A DNA stretch of 8,444 bases, from assembly GCA_945956975.1 (NCBI GenBank), contig CAMFKC010000072.1, forward strand, positions 1-8,444. The letters run 5' to 3'. The notes beneath the pieces are model-generated. The model ran no database searches. It was not told the origin of the DNA and saw only the letters and a list, made by a program, of their open reading frames with translations. The position numbers and the translations under genes were made by a program. This DNA is from an uncultured Methylocystaceae bacterium (lineage in GTDB: Bacteria; Pseudomonadota; Alphaproteobacteria; Rhizobiales; Beijerinckiaceae). Positions 1-6,354 of this stretch are shown here, piece after piece (position 1 is the first letter of the stretch; each line of letters opens with the position of its first letter).

Positions 1-1316
1 ACGACAAGGTGTCGGACGCAGATGTGCAGGTGATCGAGCGCTCCGCCTGCCCGACCTGCGGCTCCTGCTCGGGCATGTTCACCGCCAATTCCATGAACTG
101 CCTGACGGAAGCTCTCGGCCTCGCGCTGCCGGGCAACGGCACGGTGGTGGCGACCCACGCCGACCGTAAGCGGCTGTTTGTAGAGGCCGGCCATCTGATC
201 GTCGATCTCGCCCGCCGCTACTACGAGCAGGACGATGCGAGCGTGCTGCCGCGCGAGATCGCGAGCTTCAAGGCTTTCGAGAACGCCATGACCCTCGACA
301 TCGCCATGGGCGGCTCGACCAACACAGTGCTGCATCTGCTGGCCGCCGCCAACGAGGGCGAGGTCGGCTTCACCATGGCGGACATCGATCGTCTGTCGCG
401 CCGCGTGCCGTGCCTGTGCAAGGTCGCGCCGTCGGTCGCCAACGTCCATGTGGAAGACGTGCATCATGCCGGCGGCATCTACGGCATTCTGGGCGAACTC
501 GACCGCGCGGGCCTGCTCAATCGCGACACGCACTCAGTCCATTCGGAATCGCTGCCGTCCGCGCTGGAAAAATGGGACGTCACGCGCACGAATAGCGAGA
601 GCGTGAAAACATTTTTCAAGGCGGCGCCGGGCGGCGTGCCGACGCAGATCGCCTTCAGCCAAGCCGAGCGCTTCGAGGATCTCGATCTCGACCGGAAGGG
701 CGGCGTCATCCGCGACAAGCAGCATGCCTTCTCGCAGGACGGCGGCCTCGCGGTCCTGTTCGGCAACATCGCCATCGACGGCTGCATCGTGAAGACGGCG
801 GGCGTGGACGAGAGCATCCTCAAGTTCACGGGACCTGCCCGCGTCTACGAAAGCCAGGATGCGGCGGTGAAGGGCATCCTCGGCAACGAGGTGAAGGCGG
901 GCGACGTCGTCGTCATCCGCTATGAAGGACCGCGCGGCGGCCCGGGCATGCAGGAAATGCTCTATCCGACGAGCTACCTGAAGTCGCGCGGCCTCGGAAA
1001 GGCCTGCGCGCTCGTCACCGACGGGCGTTTCTCGGGCGGCACGTCGGGCCTGTCCATCGGCCATTGCTCGCCGGAAGCCGCCGAGGGCGGCCTGATCGGC
1101 CTGGTCGAGACCGGCGACACGATCGCCATCGACATTCCCAACCGCTCGATCAACCTTGTCGTTGCCGACGACGTGCTCGAGACGCGCCGCAAGGCGCAGG
1201 ACGCCAAGGGCTGGAAGCCGGTGGAGAAGCGTACGCGCAAGATCACGACTGCGCTGAAGGCCTATGCCGCGCTCACGACCAGCGCCGCCAAGGGCGCCGT
1301 GCGCAAGGTGGATTGA
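1..1316 (+). CDS. ilvD: dihydroxy-acid dehydratase, 3' part (5' end outside window)
   Basis: IlvD dehydrates 2,3-dihydroxy-isovalerate and 2,3-dihydroxy-3-methylvalerate to the 2-oxo acids, the penultimate step of valine and isoleucine synthesis in the cytoplasm. The reading frame is open from base 3 (residues D-K-V-S-D) to TGA at 1314-1316, giving 437 residues. The family is about 612-616 residues, so roughly 178 N-terminal residues lie outside. Visible landmarks, numbered from the first full codon, are the iron-sulfur cysteine motif ACPTCGSCSGMF (residues 15-26), then AMGGSTNTVLHL, EDVHHAGGIYGILGELDRAG, CIVKTAGVD, RYEGPRGGPGMQEML and the substrate/base serine region DGRFSGGTSGLSIGH. The match is nearly continuous with E. 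coli IlvD as I remember it, and the C-terminus (TSAAKGAVRKVD) is typical, so the gene looks intact. Whether the cluster is 2Fe-2S or 4Fe-4S cannot be read from the sequence. A hairpin follows 10 bases after the stop. Confidence 0.98.
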   Translation, partial: DKVSDADVQVIERSACPTCGSCSGMFTANSMNCLTEALGLALPGNGTVVATHADRKRLFVEAGHLIVDLARRYYEQDDASVLPREIASFKAFENAMTLDIAMGGSTNTVLHLLAAANEGEVGFTMADIDRLSRRVPCLCKVAPSVANVHVEDVHHAGGIYGILGELDRAGLLNRDTHSVHSESLPSALEKWDVTRTNSESVKTFFKAAPGGVPTQIAFSQAERFEDLDLDRKGGVIRDKQHAFSQDGGLAVLFGNIAIDGCIVKTAGVDESILKFTGPARVYESQDAAVKGILGNEVKAGDVVVIRYEGPRGGPGMQEMLYPTSYLKSRGLGKACALVTDGRFSGGTSGLSIGHCSPEAAEGGLIGLVETGDTIAIDIPNRSINLVVADDVLETRRKAQDAKGWKPVEKRTRKITTALKAYAALTTSAAKGAVRKVD

Positions 1317-1326
1317 TTACGCGTTC

Positions 1327-1351
1327 CCTTCTCCCGCGGAGCGGGAGAAGG
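1327..1351 (+). terminator. hairpin downstream of ilvD (repeat-like, possible terminator)
   Basis: A perfect 11-bp stem (CCTTCTCCCGC at 1327-1337 with GCGGGAGAAGG at 1341-1351) closes a GGA loop, 10 bases after the ilvD stop. No T-run follows, so it is not a canonical intrinsic terminator. It may instead stabilise the 3' end of the message. Palindromes of this CTTCTCCC...GGGAGAAG type are, from general knowledge, repeated in intergenic regions of many alphaproteobacterial genomes, so it is probably a dispersed repeat acting as a transcript end. Confidence 0.6.
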
Positions 1352-1390
1352 TTCGCGTCCGCAGCGATCTGGCGCGATCGGCAACGTAAA

Positions 1391-1452
1391 TGGACCGCGA
1401 GCCTTCAGGCTCGCCTTGTCGCACGATTGCGAGCCTGAAGGCTCGCGGTCCA
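1391..1452. repeat. pair of REP-like palindromic repeats in inverted orientation
   Basis: The arms 1391-1414 and 1429-1452 are perfect 24-bp reverse complements around a 14-base spacer (1415-1428). Each arm is also a hairpin by itself: GCGAGCC-TTCA-GGCTCGC at 1397-1414 and GCGAGCC-TGAA-GGCTCGC at 1429-1446. Each carries a TGGACC-type extension on the outer side only. This is the architecture of a REP doublet: two asymmetric palindromic units head to head. Transcripts could fold either as one long stem or as two small hairpins. It lies in the ilvD to DTW gap and ends 40 bases before the likely DTW start. The family is recognised by structure and by memory of similar repeats in methanotrophic Hyphomicrobiales, not by a search. 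Confidence 0.8.
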
Positions 1453-1492
1453 AAGTCCTCGCGGCGCAGCCTTGCACGGTGTATGCAGGCGC

Positions 1493-2218
1493 ATGAACGA
1501 AACCGCTGGCTTGCCTCCCGAAGAAATTCCGGCCTGCCCGCACTGCGCCAAGCCCTTGGCGCTCTGCGTCTGCGAGGCCGTGGCGCCGGTCGAAAACCGC
1601 GTCGCGGTGCTCATCCTGCAGCATCCGCAGGAGCAGGACAGGCTGCTCGGCACCGCGCGGCTCGCCGCGCAGCAGCTTTCAAACGCCACATTCAAGGTCG
1701 GGCTCTCCTGGGCGAGCCTTTCTAAGGCGCTGGGTCGCGAGGCGGACGCCAGCCAGTGGGCCGTGCTGCATCTGGGCTCGGTGAAACCATCCGAACTCCC
1801 GCCAGGGCGGGAAGTCGCAGTGCTCGACAAGAAGGGCGTCGTGCTGCCCGATCAGGATACGGCGCTGAAGGGCATTCGCGGCATCGTGGTGTTCGACGGC
1901 ACGTGGGCGCAGGCAAAGACGCTGTGGTGGCGCAACGCGTGGGTGCTGAAGGCGCGGCGTCTCGCGCTCGCGCCGAAGCGCCGCTCGCTCTATGGCGATC
2001 TGCGCCGGGAACCGCGCAGGGAAAGCCTGTCGACGATCGAGGCGATCGGGCTTGCCTTGTCGGCGATCGAGGGCAAGCCCGAGATCGACGCCGGATTGCG
2101 CGACGGCTTTTCGACCATGCTGGCCAAGTATCGCGCGGCCGTCGAGGCCGGCGAGGTTGTCGCGCAGGCGCCGAAGGCGGGGGGCGACCGCAGGCGCAAG
2201 TGGCGGGGCAAGACGTAG
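1493..2218 (+). CDS. DTW domain-containing protein, probable tRNA-uridine aminocarboxypropyltransferase
   Basis: DTW-domain enzymes (TapT/YfiP of E. coli, human DTWD1/2) transfer the 3-amino-3-carboxypropyl group of S-adenosylmethionine to a tRNA uridine, forming acp3U. The 241-residue product has the N-terminal zinc-type cysteines C15, C18, C25 and C27 (CPHCAKPLALCVC), the QHPQE motif at 43-47, the signature VFDGTWAQAKTLW at 133-145 and the RREPRRESLSTIEAI segment at 171-185, all in family order. The C-terminus is short and basic (GGDRRRKWRGKT). I chose ATG at 1493. An in-frame TTG at 1472 would add seven residues before any conserved sequence. The ribosome site is weak: CAGG lies only 3 bases before the ATG. 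Which tRNA position is modified cannot be told. The gene stands alone, between a REP doublet and a second palindrome, so it is probably monocistronic. Confidence 0.93.
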   Translation: MNETAGLPPEEIPACPHCAKPLALCVCEAVAPVENRVAVLILQHPQEQDRLLGTARLAAQQLSNATFKVGLSWASLSKALGREADASQWAVLHLGSVKPSELPPGREVAVLDKKGVVLPDQDTALKGIRGIVVFDGTWAQAKTLWWRNAWVLKARRLALAPKRRSLYGDLRREPRRESLSTIEAIGLALSAIEGKPEIDAGLRDGFSTMLAKYRAAVEAGEVVAQAPKAGGDRRRKWRGKT

Positions 2219-2230
2219 CGACGTCTCGAG

Positions 2231-2311
2231 CGTCATTGCGAGGAGCGTAGCGACGACGCAATCCAGAGCCACGACCGGGCTCTGGATTGCTTCGCTGCGC
2301 TCGCAATGACG
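2231..2311. repeat. 81-bp imperfect palindromic intergenic element, likely bidirectional terminator
   Basis: Two long arms face each other around a 7-base loop (2271-2277). The outer stem is 12 bp (CGTCATTGCGAG 2231-2242 with CTCGCAATGACG 2300-2311). The inner stem is 13 bp (GCAATCCAGAGCC 2258-2270 with GGCTCTGGATTGC 2278-2290). The middle part pairs imperfectly, because the left arm is about 6 bases longer. The element fills nearly all of the 94-base gap between convergent genes: it begins 13 bases after the DTW stop and ends one base before the last base of the methyltransferase stop codon. It could end transcription from both sides. The CATTGCGAGGAGCG...GCAATGAC core resembles a repeat dispersed in many alphaproteobacterial genomes (from memory). 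Confidence 0.8.
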
Positions 2312-2312
2312 G

Positions 2313-3080
2313 CTAGTTGTCGAGCACGCAATAGACGTCGCCGGAATTGGCCCCGTGCGGCAGCGCTGCGATCCGCGCCGCCATGTCTTCACGCGACATC
2401 CATTCGTCGAGCGCGTGGCTTTCGCCCAGCGACAGATTGAATCGGTAGGCGCCCAGCGCCGCCAGCCATTCTAGACAACGATAGGAGACATCGCGCTGGA
2501 TGGTGGTGAATTCGAAGGACAGCGCCGGCAGGGGCTGCGAGAGGCCCGCCAGCACATCGGCTTCGAAACCCTCGACGTCGATCTTCACAAAGGCCGGAAC
2601 GCCGTGCTCGGCGATCAGCGCGTCGAGCGTGGTCATGCTCGCCTCCACTGTCCGATCCCAGCTTTGACCCTCCCAGCCGGGCGCGCCGCCGGCCGCGGCC
2701 ACGAAATCTGACGACGCCGTCGTCACCGTGGGGTTGGCGGAATTGACGTGCAGCGCGACGACGCCCTCGCGCGCGCCACAGGCGGCGCGGACCAGTGTCA
2801 CGTCGGGATCGGCGCCGTAGAGCACTTCGAGCACGCGCATGCAGAGTGGCTGCGGTTCGAGCGCGACAACGCGCGCGCCGAGCTTTCGAAAGGCGCCGAC
2901 GCGGTCGCCGACGTGCGCGCCGATGTCGAAGGCAAGCCCTCCCGGCCGCAGGAAACGCGCGTAGAGCGCAACCATGCGCGCTTCGTGAGCCGGGTCGCCG
3001 TAATAGACGTCGAACGACCGGCGCAGGGTGGCGAAACTTGGATTGGCGGCAAGCGCGCCGATGCGATGCGGCCGGCTCAT
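2313..3080 (-). CDS. FkbM-family SAM-dependent methyltransferase
   Basis: The 255-residue product has the FkbM-family layout: SAM-binding motif I AFDIGAHVGDRVGAF (50-64), acidic motif II ALEPQP (73-78), a T-T-L-D-A-L segment (150-155) and the family signature VKIDVEGFEADVLAGL (165-180). FkbM is an O-methyltransferase of macrolide synthesis. Relatives methylate sugars, polysaccharides and natural products, so the substrate here is unknown. No signal peptide or membrane segment is visible, which fits a cytoplasmic enzyme. The length is normal for the family. The ATG at 3080 lies 7 bases after the stop of the MFS gene, and a GAGA overlapping that stop could serve as a ribosome site, so translation may be coupled. 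It is the last gene of the minus-strand block, and its TAG abuts the palindrome at 2231-2311. Confidence 0.9.
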   Translation of the reverse strand: MSRPHRIGALAANPSFATLRRSFDVYYGDPAHEARMVALYARFLRPGGLAFDIGAHVGDRVGAFRKLGARVVALEPQPLCMRVLEVLYGADPDVTLVRAACGAREGVVALHVNSANPTVTTASSDFVAAAGGAPGWEGQSWDRTVEASMTTLDALIAEHGVPAFVKIDVEGFEADVLAGLSQPLPALSFEFTTIQRDVSYRCLEWLAALGAYRFNLSLGESHALDEWMSREDMAARIAALPHGANSGDVYCVLDN

Positions 3081-3087
3081 AAGGGTC

Positions 3088-4314
3088 TCATCGGGATTCT
3101 CCAGCCGCCAGCCGGTCCTGCCGGCGCAAATCCGGAAAGAGCCGCATCCACAGCAACGCCACCAGGATCGTGCCCACGCCGCCGATGACGCCCGCTGGCA
3201 CGGCGCCGAACAGGCCGGCCAACATGCCGGACTCGAACTCGCCGAGTTGATTGGAGGTTCCGATGAAAAGCGAATTCACTGCGCTGACGCGGCCCCGCAT
3301 GCCGTCCGGCGTGCCGAGCTGCACGAGCGACTGGCGGATCACGACGCTGATATTGTCCGCCGCGCCGGTCACAGCCAGGGCGGCCAGCGACAGGATCATG
3401 TTGCGCGAGAGCGCAAAGACGACGATCGCGAGCCCGAACAGCGCCACGGCCACGAAGAGCGTGCGGCCGACGTTGGAGCCGATCATGCGGCTGACGAAGA
3501 TCGACATGGCGAGCGCGCCGATTGCCGGCGCCGAGCGCAGCAGTCCGAGCCCGAGCGAGCCGGTCTCCAGAATGTCGTGCGCGTAGATCGGCAGCAGCGC
3601 CGTCACCCCGCCGAGCAGCACGGCGAACAGGTCGAGCGATATGGCGCCCAGGATCACCGGGCGCTGCCAGATGAAAGACAGGCCCGAGAAGACGGATTCG
3701 AGCGTCACGGGCGATTTCGGCAGCGCCCGGCGCTCCATCGGTACGGCGAGAATGGCGAAAAAGGTCGCAGCCGACATTGCGGCGGCGACGGCCAGCGGCA
3801 CATGCGCGCCGAAGGCGTAGAGCAGGCCGCCGAGCGCGGGGCCGACGATGGTGGCCGTCTGCATGGCGGAGGACGAATAGGCCACCGCGCGCGGCAGTTC
3901 GGTTTCGCCGACAATGCCGGGCAGCAGCGCGGACATGCTGGGATGTTCGAATGCGCGCGCCGCGCCCAGCAATGCGACCGCGACGAAGATGACCGGCGCG
4001 CTCAGCCAGTCGCCGACAGCGCCGACCGCGAGCAGCGCAAGCGTGGCGACATTCACGATCTCGCAGCCCGCCACGATGCGGCGGCGGTCGACGCGGTCGG
4101 CCAGCGGCCCGACGACGAAGGTGAGCACGACCATCGGCAGGAATTGCGCGAGGCCGACGAGGCCGAGATTGTAGGCCGAGCCCGTGCGCGCATAGACGAG
4201 CCAGCCGATCGCCACGCCCGCCATCTGGAAGGACAGCGAAGTAAAGACGCGCGCGAGCAAGAACAGGCGGAAGGCGCGCCGCTCGGCAGGAGGCGCAGGC
4301 TTTGGGTCGCTCAA
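3088..4314 (-). CDS. MFS transporter, MFS_3 (EntS-like exporter) family
   Basis: This 408-residue inner-membrane protein shows about 12 hydrophobic segments with a central basic loop near 193-205. The motif A loop between helices 2 and 3 reads GPLADRVDRRRIV (69-81). The second half carries segments typical of the MFS_3 branch: GAADNISVVIRQSLVQLGTP (317-336), RGRVSAVNSLFIGTSNQLGE (340-359) and LLWMRLFPDLRRQDRL near the end. The branch includes the enterobactin exporter EntS, so small-molecule efflux is the likely role, but the substrate is unknown. The best start is TTG at 4314, because the upstream CBS stop (TAG 4326-4324) is in the same frame four codons earlier and the first internal Met (residue 31) would delete the first helix. 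GAAGG sits 14 bases upstream, a long spacing. The 9-base gap to the CBS gene and the 7-base gap to the FkbM gene support one transcript. Confidence 0.92.
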   Translation of the reverse strand: MSDPKPAPPAERRAFRLFLLARVFTSLSFQMAGVAIGWLVYARTGSAYNLGLVGLAQFLPMVVLTFVVGPLADRVDRRRIVAGCEIVNVATLALLAVGAVGDWLSAPVIFVAVALLGAARAFEHPSMSALLPGIVGETELPRAVAYSSSAMQTATIVGPALGGLLYAFGAHVPLAVAAAMSAATFFAILAVPMERRALPKSPVTLESVFSGLSFIWQRPVILGAISLDLFAVLLGGVTALLPIYAHDILETGSLGLGLLRSAPAIGALAMSIFVSRMIGSNVGRTLFVAVALFGLAIVVFALSRNMILSLAALAVTGAADNISVVIRQSLVQLGTPDGMRGRVSAVNSLFIGTSNQLGEFESGMLAGLFGAVPAGVIGGVGTILVALLWMRLFPDLRRQDRLAAGESR

Positions 4315-4323
4315 GTCCGGGCT

Positions 4324-5025
4324 CTATTCCTTCGGCGCTTCGACATAGAGCCCTTCCGGTCCGACCCAAACGAGCCGATCGTGCACCTTCGTGACGCCGG
4401 GCGTGTTTTCGGCAACCACGCGCAAGGCGTTGCGTTCCCGCTCGTCGAGGATCGCGCCTGCGAGCGTCGCCTCGCCGCGATCGACGTCGATGGCGATCAG
4501 GCTGAGCGGCGCCCATTTCTGGCTGCGCAGGGTCTCGATGATGCGCGCCCGGATCTCCTTGTCGTTCGCTGGCGCGATCTCCAGCGCAGGGGACGCCAGC
4601 GCGCGGATGACGTCGGCGCGCGCCACGACGCCCGCGACCTTGCCGTCGCGCAGCACCGGCAGCCGCTTGACGTGGCGCTTCTCCATCATCGCGACCACGT
4701 CGGCGATGTCGGCGTCGTCGGCGATGCAGGCCGGGCGATCGGTCATGATCTCGGCGATGCGCCGGCCATGCTCGCGCACGAAATCGTCAGCCTCGCGCCC
4801 GGGGCCAAGCAGGATCTCGACCCAGCGCGCGCGCTTGCGGCCCGTGCCGAGCTCTGCGCGCCGCAACAGGTCGCCTTCAGTCAGCATGCCGACCAGCACG
4901 TTGCCGGCGTCGACGACCGGCAGGCCGCTGACGCGATGCTCGATCATCAGTTTGACCGCGTCGGCGACTGTCGCGTCGGCGCGCACCGTGACGACCGGGG
5001 AGGTCATGATGTCGCCCGCTTTCAT
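4324..5025 (-). CDS. CBS-CBS-BON domain protein
   Basis: The 233-residue protein has two CBS domains (about 7-57 and 94-143) and a C-terminal BON domain (about 155-222). The CBS repeats begin with MTSPVVTVRADATVADAVKLM and MTDRPACIADDADIADVV and carry RVSGLPVVD and HVKRLPVLRDG loops. The BON part includes LAGAILDERERNALRVVAENTPGV in pieces. Paired CBS domains bind adenine nucleotides and act as energy or ligand sensors. BON domains are thought to bind membranes or lipids. There is no signal peptide or membrane segment, so the protein is probably cytoplasmic. The start is ATG at 5025, preceded by GGAG at a 7-base spacing. The frame is open far upstream on the minus strand, but that part only mirrors the amidase gene in another frame. 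It starts 14 bases after the amidase stop, which suggests an operon. Function unknown. Confidence 0.92.
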   Translation of the reverse strand: MKAGDIMTSPVVTVRADATVADAVKLMIEHRVSGLPVVDAGNVLVGMLTEGDLLRRAELGTGRKRARWVEILLGPGREADDFVREHGRRIAEIMTDRPACIADDADIADVVAMMEKRHVKRLPVLRDGKVAGVVARADVIRALASPALEIAPANDKEIRARIIETLRSQKWAPLSLIAIDVDRGEATLAGAILDERERNALRVVAENTPGVTKVHDRLVWVGPEGLYVEAPKE

Positions 5026-5039
5026 GGGAGGTCTCCGTG

Positions 5040-6221
5040 TCAGGCCGCGAGGCGCGCGGCCGCGTCCAGGAGCGCACGGTCCGAGCCGCGCGGGCCGAGA
5101 ATGGAAATGCCGACCGGCGCGCCGTCGATGACACCCGCCGGCAGAACGAGTTGCGGCAGGCCGGCAAGGCCCGCCGGGCAGAGGAACGCCATGGCGGCGT
5201 CGCGGTAGGCCTCTAGATCGCTGGCGGACCAATCCAGTTTCGGGGCGGGGCCATGCAGCACCGGCGCAATCATCAGCCCGTCGTCGCCATAGAGCTCGAG
5301 CAGATGCCCGGCGAAGCTCGACCGCACGGCGCGCGCCTTTGCGACGTCGGCGTCGGTCACCTTCTTTGCCGCGACGAAGCGCAACGCGATTGAGGGATGC
5401 AGCACCGGCTTGCGGCTGTCGACCCAGGGGCCGTGCTGCTGGCCGCCCTCGTGCAACTGGACGATGCGGAAGGCGTCGTAGGCCTCCGCGATCGGCCGGT
5501 CGTAGACGTCCGTCGGCGCAGCCTTGCCGAGCGTGGCCTGCATTCTCTCCGCGACGGGCATCAGCATGTCGCGCACATCGGCCGGCAGCAGGGCGAAGAG
5601 ATCGCGCGCGATCATCACGCGGCTGGCCTTTCCGGACGCCTCGGGCAGCAGCACGTCGCCGACGGCTTTCATCGTGGCGGCGTCGCGCGCGAAAAAGCCG
5701 CAGGTGTCGAGCGATGGCGCGAGCGGCATGCAGCGCTCGAGCGAAATGGCGCCGTGCGTCGGGCGCAGGCCGTACAGGCCGCAGAAACTCGCGGGTCCGC
5801 GCACGGAGCCTCCCGTGTCCGAGCCGAGCGCGAAATCGCACAGCCTCGCGGCCACCGCGCTGGCGGAGCCGGAGGACGAGCCGCCGGGCACACGGTCGGG
5901 CGCGGCCGAGTTGAGCGGCGTGCCGAAATGCGCGTTGGTTCCGTAGAGCGACCAGGCGAGTTCTTCGGTCTGCGTCTTGCCGACGAATTGCGCGCCGGCG
6001 GCGAGAAGCGCCACGGCGGCGGGCGTGCTTTCGCTGGCGACGGCGCTTTCGGCGAGCTTCACCGGATTGCCGCAACTCGTTCGATAGCCGGCTACATCGA
6101 AGATGTCCTTCACGCCGAACGTCAGGCTTTGCAGCGGCCCATGCGCGACGCCGGGCACGGCGACGGGCGGATAGGGCATGAAGGCGCGGGCGGGGTCTGC
6201 TGCCAGGAGCATCATTTGCAT
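5040..6221 (-). CDS. amidase signature-family hydrolase, AMI1-like
   Basis: This 393-residue enzyme has the Ser-cisSer-Lys triad of the amidase signature family: the lysine in FGVKDIFD (K38), the cis-serine in RVPGGSSSGSASAVAA (S115/S116) and the nucleophile S139 in LGSDTGGSVRGPAS. Such enzymes hydrolyse carboxamides to acid and ammonia. The stretch around GNPVKL, TNAHFGTPLN and DRVPGGSSSGSA, and the compact length, recall plant AMI1 (indole-3-acetamide hydrolase) more than GatA, which is near 490 residues. GatA is also unlikely because no gatB or gatC is nearby. The substrate cannot be assigned. The start is uncertain among ATGs at 6221, 6215 and 6212, and none has a strong ribosome site. 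I give the longest. It is the first gene of the minus-strand block, and its promoter should lie in the divergent region 6222-6411. Confidence 0.93.
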   Translation of the reverse strand: MQMMLLAADPARAFMPYPPVAVPGVAHGPLQSLTFGVKDIFDVAGYRTSCGNPVKLAESAVASESTPAAVALLAAGAQFVGKTQTEELAWSLYGTNAHFGTPLNSAAPDRVPGGSSSGSASAVAARLCDFALGSDTGGSVRGPASFCGLYGLRPTHGAISLERCMPLAPSLDTCGFFARDAATMKAVGDVLLPEASGKASRVMIARDLFALLPADVRDMLMPVAERMQATLGKAAPTDVYDRPIAEAYDAFRIVQLHEGGQQHGPWVDSRKPVLHPSIALRFVAAKKVTDADVAKARAVRSSFAGHLLELYGDDGLMIAPVLHGPAPKLDWSASDLEAYRDAAMAFLCPAGLAGLPQLVLPAGVIDGAPVGISILGPRGSDRALLDAAARLAA

Positions 6222-6255
6222 CCGTGTGTGTGATGTCGCGCGCTACACTATCAAT

Positions 6256-6307
6256 CCCGGAGCCGCATGGGCAGTCGTCCTGCGCCGGTCCGCCATGCGG
6301 TTCCGGG
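6256..6307 (+). other. long hairpin in regulator upstream region
   Basis: The arms CCCGGAGCCGCATGG (6256-6270) and CCATGCGGTTCCGGG (6293-6307) pair over 15 positions with a single G6262-T6301 mismatch, around a 22-base loop. In a plus-strand RNA that mismatch is a G-U wobble, so the stem would be unbroken. In a minus-strand RNA it is a C-A mismatch. The structure therefore favours the transcript leading to the regulator. No T-run follows. The loop holds a smaller 4-bp hairpin (GCAG 6271-6274 with CTGC 6280-6283). Confidence 0.6.
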
Positions 6308-6338
6308 CGCTCTCGGCCTGCGGCGCCATGTCGCTGGA

Positions 6339-6354
6339 TGCGACGTAAGTCGCA
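6339..6354. promoter_or_regulatory. palindrome TGCGAC-GTAA-GTCGCA, candidate operator
   Basis: A perfect 6-bp inverted repeat with a 4-base centre lies 57 bases before the regulator ATG, in non-coding DNA. Its 16-base size and 4-base spacer resemble the geometry of Crp/Fnr-family sites, but the half-site is not the FNR consensus TTGAT. It could be an autoregulatory operator or chance in GC-rich DNA. A GTCGC copy at 6330-6334 offers an alternative pairing with GCGAC at 6340-6344. Confidence 0.3.

Noticed and set aside
1262..1830. Small open frames across the ilvD-DTW gap with DREPSGS...LKARGP-like translations
   Set aside because: These are translations of the palindromic repeat at 1391-1452, not genes.
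3081..3087. Possible frameshift or pseudogene at the exporter/FkbM junction
   Set aside because: Both proteins are full length with intact termini; the short gap is an ordinary operon junction.
3028..5208. 726-codon open frame on the plus strand, antisense to the exporter and CBS genes
   Set aside because: Its product is an R/A/H/D/E/Q-rich string without domain pattern. The minus strand here has well-recognised proteins, and long antisense frames are expected in GC-rich coding DNA.
5026..6075. Long upstream extension of the CBS frame (would make a 583-residue protein)
   Set aside because: The extra part is arginine/alanine-rich and lies in another frame of the amidase gene. The ATG at 5025 has a good GGAG site and starts exactly where the CBS homology begins.
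6248..6255. Possible FNR box (TTGAT half-site on the minus strand)
   Set aside because: The second half ATCAA is missing at the required 4-base spacing, so only one half-site is present.
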